Part shown: one piece after another, positions 8,805 to 17,760 of the stretch
How positions within the stretch are numbered: the first letter of the stretch is position 1
Layout of the letters: each line of letters begins with the position of its first letter
Origin: an uncultured Flavobacteriaceae bacterium
Lineage (GTDB): Bacteria > Bacteroidota > Bacteroidia > Flavobacteriales > Flavobacteriaceae
Length of the DNA: 64,000 bases
Direction: 5' to 3'
NCBI GenBank assembly: GCA_947494565.1
Contig: CANLVG010000001.1
Location: forward strand, 248,001-312,000
The notes under the pieces: model-generated
Databases searched by the model: none
What the model saw: the letters and a program-made list of their open reading frames with translations, nothing else
What the model was told of the DNA's origin: nothing
Program-made: the position numbers and the translations under genes

Positions 8805-9854
8805 CTAACGGGCCAATTGTTGGTCGAGAACACGATTCTGGCGTATCCTGTAGTTGAGGACATTGACGTAGTCTAAGGCCAAATTGGTCCTGAAATCCGC
8901 ATAGGACTTAGAGGCGAAACGTACAGCTTCGTCCAGATCGCCATTGATTTCATGACTTATAGCCATGTTATAATGTGCCCGACCTGCGATTTTTTCATCG
9001 GGATTGGTCAATTCCATTTCCCAAAGTTCCGCAGCTCCATCCCAATCACCTGCCTGCGCACGTCGTTGTGCGGTCTTGAAATTGTCGGTACCTCTGACGA
9101 AGTAATCCCTAGCGATACGGCGCGTTCTAGGTATTAATCGCTTGGCATAGGCAATACCGACATTTTTACTGTACTCTTGCACGGTCTCATTTCGACCTGC
9201 TACTGCCTCTACCGCCTTCATAGGATTGATTCCTTTCCCGCGGAAGACCATATTTTTGTTGAACAGGCGCTCGTCTACCACTTCCTTGATTTGAGGGTCA
9301 TAGATGCGCCAACCGTTGACCACATTGGTCGCCAATGTCACTTCTTGGGCCGGTACATCGACATCGACCCCTAGGCTATTGGGTAATTTCATGGTCGTGA
9401 TCTTATAGTCGGCCTTGGTATCGGTGTCATAAAAGGCAAGGGAGAATAGAACATCGACCTGATGTTCCTGACAAATACGCTCCACTAAATCCCAAGATAA
9501 GGTTGCTGGCAATACCGCGAGGCCCTTTTTCACTTCTTCAACATTTTCGATAATCTTGATATCCTCAAAATTTTTGATGACGGATAATTCCGAAGAAAGG
9601 GAGGCTATAGCGGCCTCAGCCCCCTTTTTATCAAGGTTCAAGCCTTCGGCGGACAAAACTTTATCGATTTTATCTAAGGCGGTATTTCCTTTGGAAGGTA
9701 AACTCCGGTTGATGATTCCTACACGCTTTACATCAGCGGGAAGATGAACGATAGCTGGCTCTGTGACGCCCATAGTCAATCGGTTGGTAGCGCCGCATGA
9801 GGTGATTAAGAGCGCTACAGCCAAGTAGACAAAGATGATAGGTCGGTTTTTCAT
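8805..9854 (-). CDS. DUF6340-family lipoprotein, paralogue 2
   Basis: The 349-residue protein has a lipoprotein signal (MKNRPIIFVYLAVALLITSC). It carries the same blocks as the downstream copy, namely PAIVHLPADVKRVGIIN, VNGWRIYDPQIKEVVDERLF, GKGINPMKAVEAVAGR, RLIPRTRRIARDYFVRGTDN and GRAHYNMAISHEINGDL, and clearly arose by tandem duplication. The C-terminal 120 residues look like degenerate tetratricopeptide helices. It is the first gene of the pair; the 240 bp upstream of it is shared with the divergent mutS2 gene. Confidence 0.78.
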   Translation of the reverse strand: MKNRPIIFVYLAVALLITSCGATNRLTMGVTEPAIVHLPADVKRVGIINRSLPSKGNTALDKIDKVLSAEGLNLDKKGAEAAIASLSSELSVIKNFEDIKIIENVEEVKKGLAVLPATLSWDLVERICQEHQVDVLFSLAFYDTDTKADYKITTMKLPNSLGVDVDVPAQEVTLATNVVNGWRIYDPQIKEVVDERLFNKNMVFRGKGINPMKAVEAVAGRNETVQEYSKNVGIAYAKRLIPRTRRIARDYFVRGTDNFKTAQRRAQAGDWDGAAELWEMELTNPDEKIAGRAHYNMAISHEINGDLDEAVRFASKSYADFRTNLALDYVNVLNYRIRQNRVLDQQLAR

Positions 9855-10074
9855 AAGAGGTTAAATTATATGATATTCAGCGAATTGAATATCTATTTTA
9901 GGTCCATTAAGAACTGAAAATCGATCTGTTTATTGCATTTCAGGATGAAAAGACGGGGCACTAGGTCACTCTTTTTGGCATCCCGGTCGTTACGGCAAGT
10001 AGAAATACAATCTTCGGCCCACCCTCCGTATGCCGTGTTTATACCCGGCCGTTTTAATATCTCGGCCTATTGCC

Positions 10075-10082
10075 TACCTTTG
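10075..10082 (+). promoter_or_regulatory. TACCTTTG -7 box of the MutS2 gene
   Basis: This is a perfect TANNTTTG followed by C, 13 bp upstream of the ATG at 10096. No TTG lies 19-21 bp upstream. Confidence 0.4.
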
Positions 10083-10095
10083 CCATCGTTTTTAA

Positions 10096-12282
10096 ATGAG
10101 GATGGATAAGACCCTACTAAAGGCAATTGAAGACTTGGAATTCCCAACCGTTCTGAATCAAATTGCACAGAGATGTATTACGGAATTAGGAAAAGAGAAG
10201 GCTCGCGCTATACAAATGCTTAGCGAGGAGGCTACGATACGATTTGTTTTGGGTCAAACCTCTGAATACCTATCATCCCTAGTCAGCGAAAATCGCATTC
10301 CCAATCATGGGTTCGACCGTATCGACCATGAAATCAAATTATTGGGAATTGAAAACACCACGCTTGAAATCGACGGTTTTCGAAAAATCGCGACGATATG
10401 CAATACGATAACTACACATAAGAAGTTCTTTTCAAAATTCAAGGAGTACTACCCGCTCTTGAACGACACCGCAGGGCGAATTGAAATGGAACCAAGTATT
10501 TCCAAGGAAATCAATGGGATTATCGACCGTTTTGGTGAAGTGAAGGATACCGCCTCCGACACGCTTTTTTCCATTCGAAGGGAAATCAATCGGGTCAAAG
10601 GGAAAATCGGACAGAGTTTCGCATCGGCCCTGAACCTGTATCATGGTTCGGATTATCTGGATGAAATACGGGAATCGGTTTACGAAAATCGCCGTGTTTT
10701 GGCAGTGAAGGCCATGTACCGACGTAAAGTAAAGGGTTCCGTGATGGGCTCTTCAAAAACCGGAAGTATCGTCTATATCGAGCCAGAAGCTACCTTGAAC
10801 TATAGTCGCGAACTGAACAACCTGGAATTTGACGAAAAGGAGGAAATTCAACGCCTACTTCACCTGTTGACCGACTTTATCAGGCCTTTTCGGGTGTCTC
10901 TTGATGATTACCAATCGTTTTTGGCCACAATCGATGTCACGGCTGCCAAAGCAAAGTATGCTATAGATACCAAAGCCCTACTTCCAGAAATCAATTCGGA
11001 AAAAAGATTGTATTTGCGAGATGCTTACCATCCCCTGCTCTATTTGAGCAATTCCCTAAAGAACGAAAAAACCTTTCCACAGACCATTGAACTGCATCCC
11101 GAGAACAGGATTATTGTCATATCCGGACCCAATGCGGGTGGAAAGAGTATTACATTAAAGACCATTGGGTTACTGCAGGTGATGCTACAAAGCGGGTTGT
11201 TGATTCCGGTACATGAACGAAGCAGTGTTTGTCTGTTTGACAAGATAATGACCGATATTGGAGACAATCAATCCATTGAAAATCATTTAAGTACGTACAG
11301 TTATCGGCTTAAGAACATGAACTCCTTTTTAAAGAAGTGCAATGCCAATACACTCTTTTTGATCGATGAGTTCGGCACCGGTAGCGACCCTGAACTAGGC
11401 GGTGCACTGGCCGAAGCCTTTTTGGAAGTCTTCTACGAACGTCAAGCCTTCGGGGTCATCACCACTCACTATGCCAATTTGAAGTTATTGGCGAATGAAC
11501 TGCCCTATATCTCGAATGCGAACATGCTTTTCGATGGCAGAACACTGGAACCGACCTTTCAATTGGTGCTAGGACAGGCAGGAAGTTCGTTCACTTTCGA
11601 AGTCGCCCAGAAGAACGGCATTCCCTATTCGCTCATAAACAAGGCAAAGAAGAAGATAGAGCGCGGAAAAGTGCGTTTTGATGCCACCATAGCCAAAATG
11701 CAAAAAGAACGCAGCAGAATGGCTAAAACAGGCTCTAGATTGCAAGAAGAAGAGTCCAAGGCAAAGGAAGAGGCGGCCCGTTTGGAGAAACTGAACGCTA
11801 AAATCAAGTCAAAACTTGAAAATTATCAAGAACTGTACGATCATGACCAACGCATGATCCATTTGGGCAACAAGGTGGAAAAAGTAGCGAATACCTACTT
11901 TCAGAACAAAAAGAAACGTCCCCTTGTTGCCGAATTACTGCGCATCGTCGAAACCGAAAATAGCAAACGAAAAAAGAAATCGGTCAAGGAGGACAAAGCC
12001 GAGCGTGTTAAAAAGGCCCAAGTCGCACAGGAAGTTCAAAAAGAGGTCAAAGTCATTCGGCAAAAAAAGAAGGTAGAAAAGAAAAACGCCATCAGTAAAG
12101 AGCAAAACAAACCAAGACCTGTTTTTAAGATCGGTGACCGTGTACGCATGACCGACGGCAAGGCCGTTGGAACCATTGACAAACTTGAAAAAGGGAAGGC
12201 CGTGGTGAATTATGGCATGTTTACGACCAATGTGGGCGTGGAGCAATTGGAACTGGTCGAGCAGAAAAAAAATAAGCGCTAA
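10096..12282 (+). CDS. MutS2-family DNA-binding ATPase lacking the Smr domain
   Basis: The 728-residue protein has the MutS2 order: N-terminal core/lever region (1-330), ABC-type ATPase with Walker A GPNAGGKS (344-351), Walker B TLFLIDEFGTGSDPELGG (about 419-436) and switch His in VITTHYAN. A long Lys/Glu-rich coiled coil follows (about 530-670), then a KOW/SH3-like end (KIGDRVRMTDGKAVGTI). Canonical MutS2 continues with an Smr nuclease domain; here the protein stops right after the SH3-like part. MutS2 binds branched DNA or collided ribosomes. There is no mismatch-recognition domain, so it is not MutS. An ATG two codons downstream (10102) is an alternative start. Confidence 0.88.
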   Translation: MRMDKTLLKAIEDLEFPTVLNQIAQRCITELGKEKARAIQMLSEEATIRFVLGQTSEYLSSLVSENRIPNHGFDRIDHEIKLLGIENTTLEIDGFRKIATICNTITTHKKFFSKFKEYYPLLNDTAGRIEMEPSISKEINGIIDRFGEVKDTASDTLFSIRREINRVKGKIGQSFASALNLYHGSDYLDEIRESVYENRRVLAVKAMYRRKVKGSVMGSSKTGSIVYIEPEATLNYSRELNNLEFDEKEEIQRLLHLLTDFIRPFRVSLDDYQSFLATIDVTAAKAKYAIDTKALLPEINSEKRLYLRDAYHPLLYLSNSLKNEKTFPQTIELHPENRIIVISGPNAGGKSITLKTIGLLQVMLQSGLLIPVHERSSVCLFDKIMTDIGDNQSIENHLSTYSYRLKNMNSFLKKCNANTLFLIDEFGTGSDPELGGALAEAFLEVFYERQAFGVITTHYANLKLLANELPYISNANMLFDGRTLEPTFQLVLGQAGSSFTFEVAQKNGIPYSLINKAKKKIERGKVRFDATIAKMQKERSRMAKTGSRLQEEESKAKEEAARLEKLNAKIKSKLENYQELYDHDQRMIHLGNKVEKVANTYFQNKKKRPLVAELLRIVETENSKRKKKSVKEDKAERVKKAQVAQEVQKEVKVIRQKKKVEKKNAISKEQNKPRPVFKIGDRVRMTDGKAVGTIDKLEKGKAVVNYGMFTTNVGVEQLELVEQKKNKR

Positions 12283-12311
12283 AATACTTGTATTTCAGTG
12301 TTTTGCATAAA

Positions 12312-12323
12312 ATCGTATACGAT
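12312..12323. repeat. 12-bp palindrome ATCGTATACGAT, copy 2 of 3
   Basis: This perfect 12-bp palindrome sits 30 bp after the MutS2 stop, inside the longer symmetric stretch AAAATCGTATACGATTTA. The same 12-mer occurs at 5250-5261 and 22120-22131. It is not followed by a U tract, so it does not look like a terminator. Confidence 0.6.
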
Positions 12324-12440
12324 TTATTGAATTTAGGTGAGTACTTCAAAGAGGCGAATTCACGGGATTTTGGTAGGCTGTCCCATTTCTTGACCTATCG
12401 ATGAGTCGGCCTTCCACTAGATTTTGGCCACCGGACCATT

Positions 12441-14303
12441 TTACTCACCCATTCCGGAAACCAACGCCATTAGGCGCTCCTTTGCCTTTTGATAAAAATT
12501 GGTGTATTCCTCAATATTTTCTTGAGTTGGATCGGTCAGTACCTTTTCCAAATAAGGCAATTCGGAAAACTTGAAATGGTCATTATTTCGATCCTCAACA
12601 TGCATCAGTTCGTTGATTTCCAAAAAGGTTCCTTGGGTGTCCTTGGTGATATCGACCTCATATTGCCCCGCCATGAGTTCCTCTAAGGTTCGCGACCTTG
12701 TAGTTTGTATCGTATTGGCGACCGATACGGTACCCACGTCATAGTAATTCGGACGATAATTCGGGTTGACCTCAACAAGGGCTTGCTGCATGGCATTGAG
12801 CCGGGCCTGCATCTCACTGACCGTACGTGTTAGGTCATTGGAATTGATGCCCACGGCCGTATTGATATAACTGAACAATTCATTTCCGTGGTATTCTGAC
12901 CAGGCCACCCCAATAATGCGGTCGTAATCATTGACACGCATGCCGTCAGGTGTTACCGCAATGGCCAGGCCATCGCCGTTTCCTGAGGGAAGAATATAAT
13001 CGCCCTTGTTGACTTCCCCCAACACTTTTACCGGTACTTGCCCTAGAAAAGCGATTTGTTTATACTTGTTTTGGTCCTGTTCGGCCGGCATTGCGCCGGA
13101 AACAATAGGGCTTTTAGAGACCACCATAAAATGATCTGCTTCGAGAAAGCTTTTGGAAATGACCCCTGCTTTCACACCTACTACATCACCGAAGGTCATT
13201 ATCTCGTTCACATCGGACTTTTTTAGCCATTCCGCATAGTCCGCTCCTCCTGATTCAAAAGCAACTCCCACATTGGTTTCATGATAGGCCACATACAATG
13301 AAATTTGCACCCCTTGTGCAAAAAGGGCAAAAGCCGACCAAACGGCATCATCACAATCTCCGGCGATACCTACTCCCGCAATGCAGGCCCCAAGATTAAA
13401 TCCAAAGCTGGCGGAAGCCTCCAACAAATCGATGTACTCCAACAACAGGTTCAGCGAGTAATCATTGTTCAGGTAAATGTCGAAAGCGCCGGGTGCAGGT
13501 GCAGGCGGGGCCGTATCATCATCCTCTTTCTCCTTCGCTTCGTCTTCAGTAGGCTCATTATCCTGAAGCACTTCAAGTATAAAGCCTTGATTGACATCGG
13601 AGAAGGCTTGAAACCCCTCTATACGACCAATCGGTGTGCCCGAGGCATCCCAAAAGGACATGAAATTCGATTGCCTACTGGGATTAGCGCTATTCAAGCT
13701 AATCGCCATACCGTGATCACTACCTTCCAATCGCAAGGGATAGGCGTCTATATCTGATTGATTTACGGTCTGCATACGTGCCTCTATCGTGACCCTTTCT
13801 AGAAAGCGGGAAGTACCCTCGACTTCTAAGGTATTCTGTAAACTCGTTGTTCCTTCTATGGCCACATCGCCCTCGGCGACAATGTCCCTATGGCGCACAT
13901 AGGGGACGTAGGTCAGCTCTTGCCGACTGAATTCGGTAAAATTGTTCCCTGCGTCCAAGTCGATATCCACACGCAGTTGTTTCGCTCCGTCCCAACGAAT
14001 ACTGTCAAAAGTCCCCTCACTTTGTGATGTAATCGTGCCTAGCCCGATCATCAGGTTAATCGTGCCATAGGCATCGGTTTCCGTATTATGGGTTTCCTGA
14101 TACTCCACGGTATCGGAAGCGCCCAAGATGGAGAATTGTACGGTCAGGGCCTGGTTGGCCAAGCTGTTCGCCGGCACATCGACCCCTGGAATTTCATCAG
14201 GGTTGGTGTCTACCAGTACAGCTTGATAGCTGATACCTTCCGTTTGGCCGAAAGTCAGCGACAATGCGAATAGCCCGAGGCATAGTGTGATAAGATGTTT
14301 CAT
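12441..14303 (-). CDS. secreted tail-fibre-like surface protein
   Basis: The 620-residue protein has a signal peptide (MKHLITLCLGLFALSLTFGQ). Residues about 21-140 (GISYQAVLVD..., VQFSILGASDTVEYQETHNTETDAYG..., QELTYVPYVRH) match the beta-rich N-terminal module that in Bacteroidota precedes endosialidase-chaperone-type tail-fibre proteins. The middle has a low-complexity acidic/Pro linker (EDDDTAPPAPAPGA) and a hydrophobic Gly/Ala/Cys segment. The part around 380-470 (FGDVVGVKAG, AFLGQVPVKVLGEVNKGDYILPSG) resembles the C-terminal module of such fibre proteins. It is last in a three-gene operon, 11 bp after the barrel gene. The role is inferred to be extracellular and is not established. Confidence 0.6.
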   Translation of the reverse strand: MKHLITLCLGLFALSLTFGQTEGISYQAVLVDTNPDEIPGVDVPANSLANQALTVQFSILGASDTVEYQETHNTETDAYGTINLMIGLGTITSQSEGTFDSIRWDGAKQLRVDIDLDAGNNFTEFSRQELTYVPYVRHRDIVAEGDVAIEGTTSLQNTLEVEGTSRFLERVTIEARMQTVNQSDIDAYPLRLEGSDHGMAISLNSANPSRQSNFMSFWDASGTPIGRIEGFQAFSDVNQGFILEVLQDNEPTEDEAKEKEDDDTAPPAPAPGAFDIYLNNDYSLNLLLEYIDLLEASASFGFNLGACIAGVGIAGDCDDAVWSAFALFAQGVQISLYVAYHETNVGVAFESGGADYAEWLKKSDVNEIMTFGDVVGVKAGVISKSFLEADHFMVVSKSPIVSGAMPAEQDQNKYKQIAFLGQVPVKVLGEVNKGDYILPSGNGDGLAIAVTPDGMRVNDYDRIIGVAWSEYHGNELFSYINTAVGINSNDLTRTVSEMQARLNAMQQALVEVNPNYRPNYYDVGTVSVANTIQTTRSRTLEELMAGQYEVDITKDTQGTFLEINELMHVEDRNNDHFKFSELPYLEKVLTDPTQENIEEYTNFYQKAKERLMALVSGMGE

Positions 14304-14314
14304 AGTTTGTTGGT

Positions 14315-14968
14315 TTAAAGTGAACAGTTACATCCCGGTAACTTGATGATGATGCCAAGCCCCACCTGATGGGTTACGATATTTAGTTTTTCAGAATCCT
14401 GAGGGTTGCCATCCACCAATGAAAAGCTCATTCCATACTGGTATTGGAGGTAGAGGGCAGCGGTTTTGCTTATTGGATACTGCACCCCAAGGCCAATTCG
14501 TGGTACTAATAGAAAATTATCGAATTCGTTTTCATTAGTTAAATTAAAAACTTGATTGTTAACTATTTGAGTACCTCTTACTAAATATTCAGTAGAAGTG
14601 GAAATCTTAGCGAAAAAGATAAATTCCTTAGATTGGGCGAACTTATAATCTATCCCGAGATTAAGGCCCAAGTAACTGACATCCCATTCAAAATAGCTGT
14701 CGGTCAAGGCGTCACCCCCGCGTGCGCTGTAATTCGACCATAATGCCCCGATCAAAATACCGACCTTATCGCCTTTAATCGGAATCTTGTACCCGAGGCC
14801 CAAGTTGGTGTTCGTACCTGCTTGTAGATTGTCTAGGGTACCCCCTGCTGAATTTTCATAAGAAAAGCTAGATATCGCTTGACCTAACTCGCCATAGATG
14901 ACTTGTCCGAATGAAAAGCTGCAGAACAACAACAATAATAACGAGCATAGCCTTTTTCCCCTTTTCAT
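14315..14968 (-). CDS. outer-membrane beta-barrel protein
   Basis: The 217-residue protein has a signal peptide (ending CSFSFGQ) followed by an OmpA/PorT-like eight-strand pattern: GELGQAISSFSYEN, NLGLGYKIPIKGDKVGILIGA, YLGLNLGIDYKF, VPRIGLGVQYPISKTAALYLQYQYG and VGLGIIIKLPG. Its ATG overlaps the TAA/TGA region of the upstream T9SS gene by 4 bp, a sign of translational coupling, and the fibre-like gene follows 11 bp later. It could anchor or export its partners at the outer membrane; that is inference. Confidence 0.72.
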   Translation of the reverse strand: MKRGKRLCSLLLLLFCSFSFGQVIYGELGQAISSFSYENSAGGTLDNLQAGTNTNLGLGYKIPIKGDKVGILIGALWSNYSARGGDALTDSYFEWDVSYLGLNLGIDYKFAQSKEFIFFAKISTSTEYLVRGTQIVNNQVFNLTNENEFDNFLLVPRIGLGVQYPISKTAALYLQYQYGMSFSLVDGNPQDSEKLNIVTHQVGLGIIIKLPGCNCSL

Positions 14969-15450
14969 AACTTGATCAGTTGTTTTACATTTTGCAGTGC
15001 ACCGGATTTAACGGTCAATAAATAACCGCCTGAAGAAATCGCACGTGTATCCACCATGATACTCAATGCCGTATCATATTCACGAAAAAGCACTTGTCGC
15101 CCCATCATATCGAATAGCGAGACGGATACTTCCTCTAAAGGCTCTTGCTCTAGATCGATATTGATTTGATCGATAAATGGGTTTGGATAAAAGGTAAGTG
15201 CCAAGCCAAAAGGAGTCTCCCCCAAGGCTGGCGGCCCCAGCGGTTGGATAAAACCCTGTCGAAGCCGGTTGGGACCAGCGGTGAATGTGCGTATCACACT
15301 CTGCTGAGAAACCGATTGCCACAAAAAGTAGCTCTTTGTACCAGCGTTTACGTTTAAACTAATCCCTGTACTGCCGAGGGTTTGTCTAACCAGACCTTGT
15401 GCCTGTACTCCCCAGGTAACTAAAAGAGCCAAAAGTACCAGATGTTTCAT
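14965..15450 (-). CDS. T9SS type A sorting-domain mini-protein
   Basis: The 161-residue protein consists of a signal peptide (MKHLVLLALLVTWGVQAQ), about 60 residues of beta-rich sequence ending RQGFIQPLGPP, and a C-terminal type IX sorting domain (YPNPFIDQINIDL, VSVSLFDMMGRQVLF, ISSGGYLLTVKSG, KQLIKL). The sorting domain directs transport across the outer membrane through the Por/T9SS machinery. There is almost no passenger, so the protein may be a small surface adaptor. It is the first gene of the operon, and a TACTTTTG box and ATGGAC repeats lie directly upstream. Confidence 0.82.
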   Translation of the reverse strand: MKHLVLLALLVTWGVQAQGLVRQTLGSTGISLNVNAGTKSYFLWQSVSQQSVIRTFTAGPNRLRQGFIQPLGPPALGETPFGLALTFYPNPFIDQINIDLEQEPLEEVSVSLFDMMGRQVLFREYDTALSIMVDTRAISSGGYLLTVKSGALQNVKQLIKL

Positions 15451-15478
15451 AACGTTTCTATTTTGATGGGGAACATTC

Positions 15479-15486
15479 CAAAAGTA
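15479..15486 (-). promoter_or_regulatory. TACTTTTG -7 box of the surface operon
   Basis: On the minus strand this is a perfect TANNTTTG box, 28 bp before the start codon at 15450. The nearest ATGGAC half-site begins 34 bp upstream of the box, almost the same geometry as at the cytolysin gene. No TTG -33 element is visible, which fits an activator-dependent promoter. Confidence 0.5.
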
Positions 15487-15513
15487 GGGTACACTAGGGG
15501 TGTTTAGCTAATT

Positions 15514-15582
15514 TTGTCCATGGACAAACTATGGACAAAAAGCAGGATTTTCGTCCAAATGCACTATGGACAGGTCATGGAA
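15514..15582. promoter_or_regulatory. ATGGAC direct-repeat cluster I (putative operator)
   Basis: ATGGAC at 15520 and 15531 are exactly 11 bp apart (ATGGACAAACTATGGACAAA). The first also forms the palindrome TTTGTCCATGGACAAA. A second pair, ATGGAC at 15566 and ATGGAA at 15577, has the same 11 bp period. The cluster lies in the 312 bp gene-free region between the divergent surface operon (start 15450) and the first TPR-HTH gene (start 15763). A single further ATGGAC is at 15677. The remainder of this gap shows nothing else I can name. Confidence 0.6.
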
Positions 15583-15762
15583 CATCAAAAACCCCGATTT
15601 TAGGAAAACCCCATAAAAACAAACGATTTACAGCATTGTACTTTGTCACAGGGGTAGAAACATCCATCTATTTGATATGGACAATAGGAATCCAAGGCCC
15701 TTGAACAACTTTTTGTTCTCCGTCCTATTATGCCTATCTTAAGCCTACAGATAACCACTGTT

Positions 15763-17664
15763 ATGAAAACCTTGAAATACGCCGTCCTCTTTTTCTTTAT
15801 TATTTTGCAAACCTTATCCGCTCAAAACAGAAAGAAAGAGCTGGATAGCCTGATTGCCCGGGCCCAATCTTTACCCGATGACACTTTGAAGGCTCAAGTA
15901 TTGTCCAGAATTCATGAACGCATGATGTTTATGGATAATGAACGCGCGTTCGATTATGCCCAAGAGGCCTATGCCCTTTCAAAAAAAATCAACTACCAAA
16001 AAGGGGTCGCCAATGGCTATATACAGTTTGGCAATTATTACTACAATCAGTCCAAAAACGATTCCGCGGCCTATTTTCATCAACGCGCCCTAGAGAAATT
16101 CAAGGAAATCAAGTCCATCCGGGGACAGCTTTTTGCCCTGCATTCATTAGCGACCATCGAACGGGAGAAAGGGAGTTTTGAAAAGGCCATTGCCCTTACC
16201 CACTCCATTCTGGATATGTATACCGACGAAAACAGGGAGAATACCGATTTGGGGAATTTTGACCTTAGGGGTTCAGAATATGAGGTGCTGGGCGGCATCT
16301 ATATGGAGAAAGGAAGCTATCGTATTGCCCTTGAAAATACACTGAAAGCGGTGCGTTTTTTCGAGGACATCGATGATGAGGTGCGAAAAGGGGATGCTTT
16401 AAAGCAATTATCCGACATTGAGTACCAACTGCGCAACTATGCCTCAAGTTTGGCCTATGCAGAAGAAGCCGTCGCCATTTACAAAAAGAACGATGATAAA
16501 ATCTATCATGGATACGCCGCGAATTCGGCAGGTCTGGCCGCCGAGCAATTAGAAAACCTATCCCAGGCCGAGACCTACTTCCAAGAAGCCATCACCCTGG
16601 GAAGGGAAATGAACGTACAGTCCATCATTTCGCATTCCCTAAACGATTTGGCACGTCTTTTTTATTCCAAAGGAGCCTATAACGAGGCAAGGGACCTATT
16701 GACCGAATCATTGGAGATTTCAAAAAAGGAAGACATCAAAATGGATTTGATGGAGGCTTTGCATGAAATGGCCAATTTAGACCTCAGACAAGGGGCTTTA
16801 CCCAAAGCCCTGGAGCAGATCAATGAAGTGATTCTCATCGCACGGGATATCGATGCCCTACCAAATCTTGGAAACGCCCTGAAAACAAGAGCGGCTATCC
16901 GAAACCAAATGGATCGAAATGATCTGGCCTATACCGATTTTCAAGCGTATCACAGTATTCAGGACAGCCTGTTCAATGAGCGGAAAAACCAGCAAATCGA
17001 AGAACTGAAGACCATTTACGAGACAGAGAAGAAAGAAGCTGAAATTACACTACAACAAGAAGAGATCAATACCCTGAACGAAAAGGCCAAAGTCGATAGG
17101 TTGACCAAAGGATTATATGCGGGTGGAATGTTCACTTTTGTGGCCATATCAGGACTACTGTTCTTTGGATTTCGGCAACGCATGAAGAAAAACAAAATCG
17201 AACGCGAGAAGCAGGAAGCCATTTACAAACAGGAACTGGCCCACAAAAAGAAGGAATTAGCGAGTCAGACCCTACATTTGGTTCAAAAGAACACCTTTAT
17301 TCAAGAATTGATGGAGAATCTTGAAAATATCAGAAATTCACCGGAGAAGTTTAAAATGGAATTCCGAAGAATCGTTATGCTGCTTAGAAAGGAAAATGCA
17401 TCGGATAAAGACTGGGAGGTCTTTAAGACATACTTTGCCGATGTGCACAATGACTTTGACCAGAAACTGAAAACCTTATACGCCGATATCTCCGAAAAGG
17501 AGATTCGCTTGGCCGCCTTTTTGCGTATGAACCTGACTACCAAAGAAATTGCCGCTACCTTAAACGTGCTACCCGATAGTATCCTCAAATCGAAATACCG
17601 TTTAAAAAAGAAGCTGGCATTGGATAAATCGACTGATTTAAGCGGTTTTTTGAGTACCCTCTAA
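15763..17664 (+). CDS. membrane-spanning TPR protein with C-terminal HTH (putative transcriptional regulator 1)
   Basis: I place the start at the ATG at 15763, where a signal peptide begins (MKTLKYAVLFFFIILQTLSAQ); an ATG 33 bp upstream would put ten extra residues before it. The 633-residue protein has about seven tetratricopeptide repeats (40-400), a coiled coil, one membrane segment (GLYAGGMFTFVAISGLLFFGF, about 450-470), and a basic cytoplasmic coiled coil. At the C-terminus is a LuxR-like helix-turn-helix (about 575-620: EKEIRLAAFLRMNLTTKEIA, ATLNVLPDSILKSKYRLKKK). The expected topology is periplasmic TPRs and cytoplasmic DNA-binding end, which makes it a one-component transmembrane regulator. 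Its C-terminal 184 residues are nearly the same as in the gene at 19888. Confidence 0.82.
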   Translation: MKTLKYAVLFFFIILQTLSAQNRKKELDSLIARAQSLPDDTLKAQVLSRIHERMMFMDNERAFDYAQEAYALSKKINYQKGVANGYIQFGNYYYNQSKNDSAAYFHQRALEKFKEIKSIRGQLFALHSLATIEREKGSFEKAIALTHSILDMYTDENRENTDLGNFDLRGSEYEVLGGIYMEKGSYRIALENTLKAVRFFEDIDDEVRKGDALKQLSDIEYQLRNYASSLAYAEEAVAIYKKNDDKIYHGYAANSAGLAAEQLENLSQAETYFQEAITLGREMNVQSIISHSLNDLARLFYSKGAYNEARDLLTESLEISKKEDIKMDLMEALHEMANLDLRQGALPKALEQINEVILIARDIDALPNLGNALKTRAAIRNQMDRNDLAYTDFQAYHSIQDSLFNERKNQQIEELKTIYETEKKEAEITLQQEEINTLNEKAKVDRLTKGLYAGGMFTFVAISGLLFFGFRQRMKKNKIEREKQEAIYKQELAHKKKELASQTLHLVQKNTFIQELMENLENIRNSPEKFKMEFRRIVMLLRKENASDKDWEVFKTYFADVHNDFDQKLKTLYADISEKEIRLAAFLRMNLTTKEIAATLNVLPDSILKSKYRLKKKLALDKSTDLSGFLSTL

Positions 17665-17686
17665 CGAAAGGGTCAAAAAGCAACAA

Positions 17687-17724
17687 CCGACACCAAGTTG
17701 TTGAATCGCAACTTTAGGTGCCGG
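17687..17724. terminator. hairpin between convergent genes
   Basis: CCG-A-CACC-AAGTTG (17687-17700) pairs with CAACTT-TA-GGTG-C-CGG (17709-17724) around an 8-base loop, giving 13 base pairs with small bulges. It lies between the convergent ends of the first TPR-HTH gene and the cytolysin gene. There is no run of T on either side, so it may be a transcript-end barrier instead of a classic intrinsic terminator. Confidence 0.45.
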
Positions 17725-17760
17725 CTGGGCCAATTCCAAATAAATATCCCCCGAATTTAT

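Noticed and set aside
12283-12440. Intrinsic terminator at the ATCGTATACGAT palindrome after the MutS2 gene
   Set aside because: The stem is AT-rich with no loop space and no T run, and the same palindrome occurs inside two genes.
15735-15742. TATCTTAA with TTG 19 bp upstream (15713) as promoter of the first TPR-HTH gene
   Set aside because: The spacing is right, but the -7 part lacks the TTTG core, so I do not list it as a promoter.
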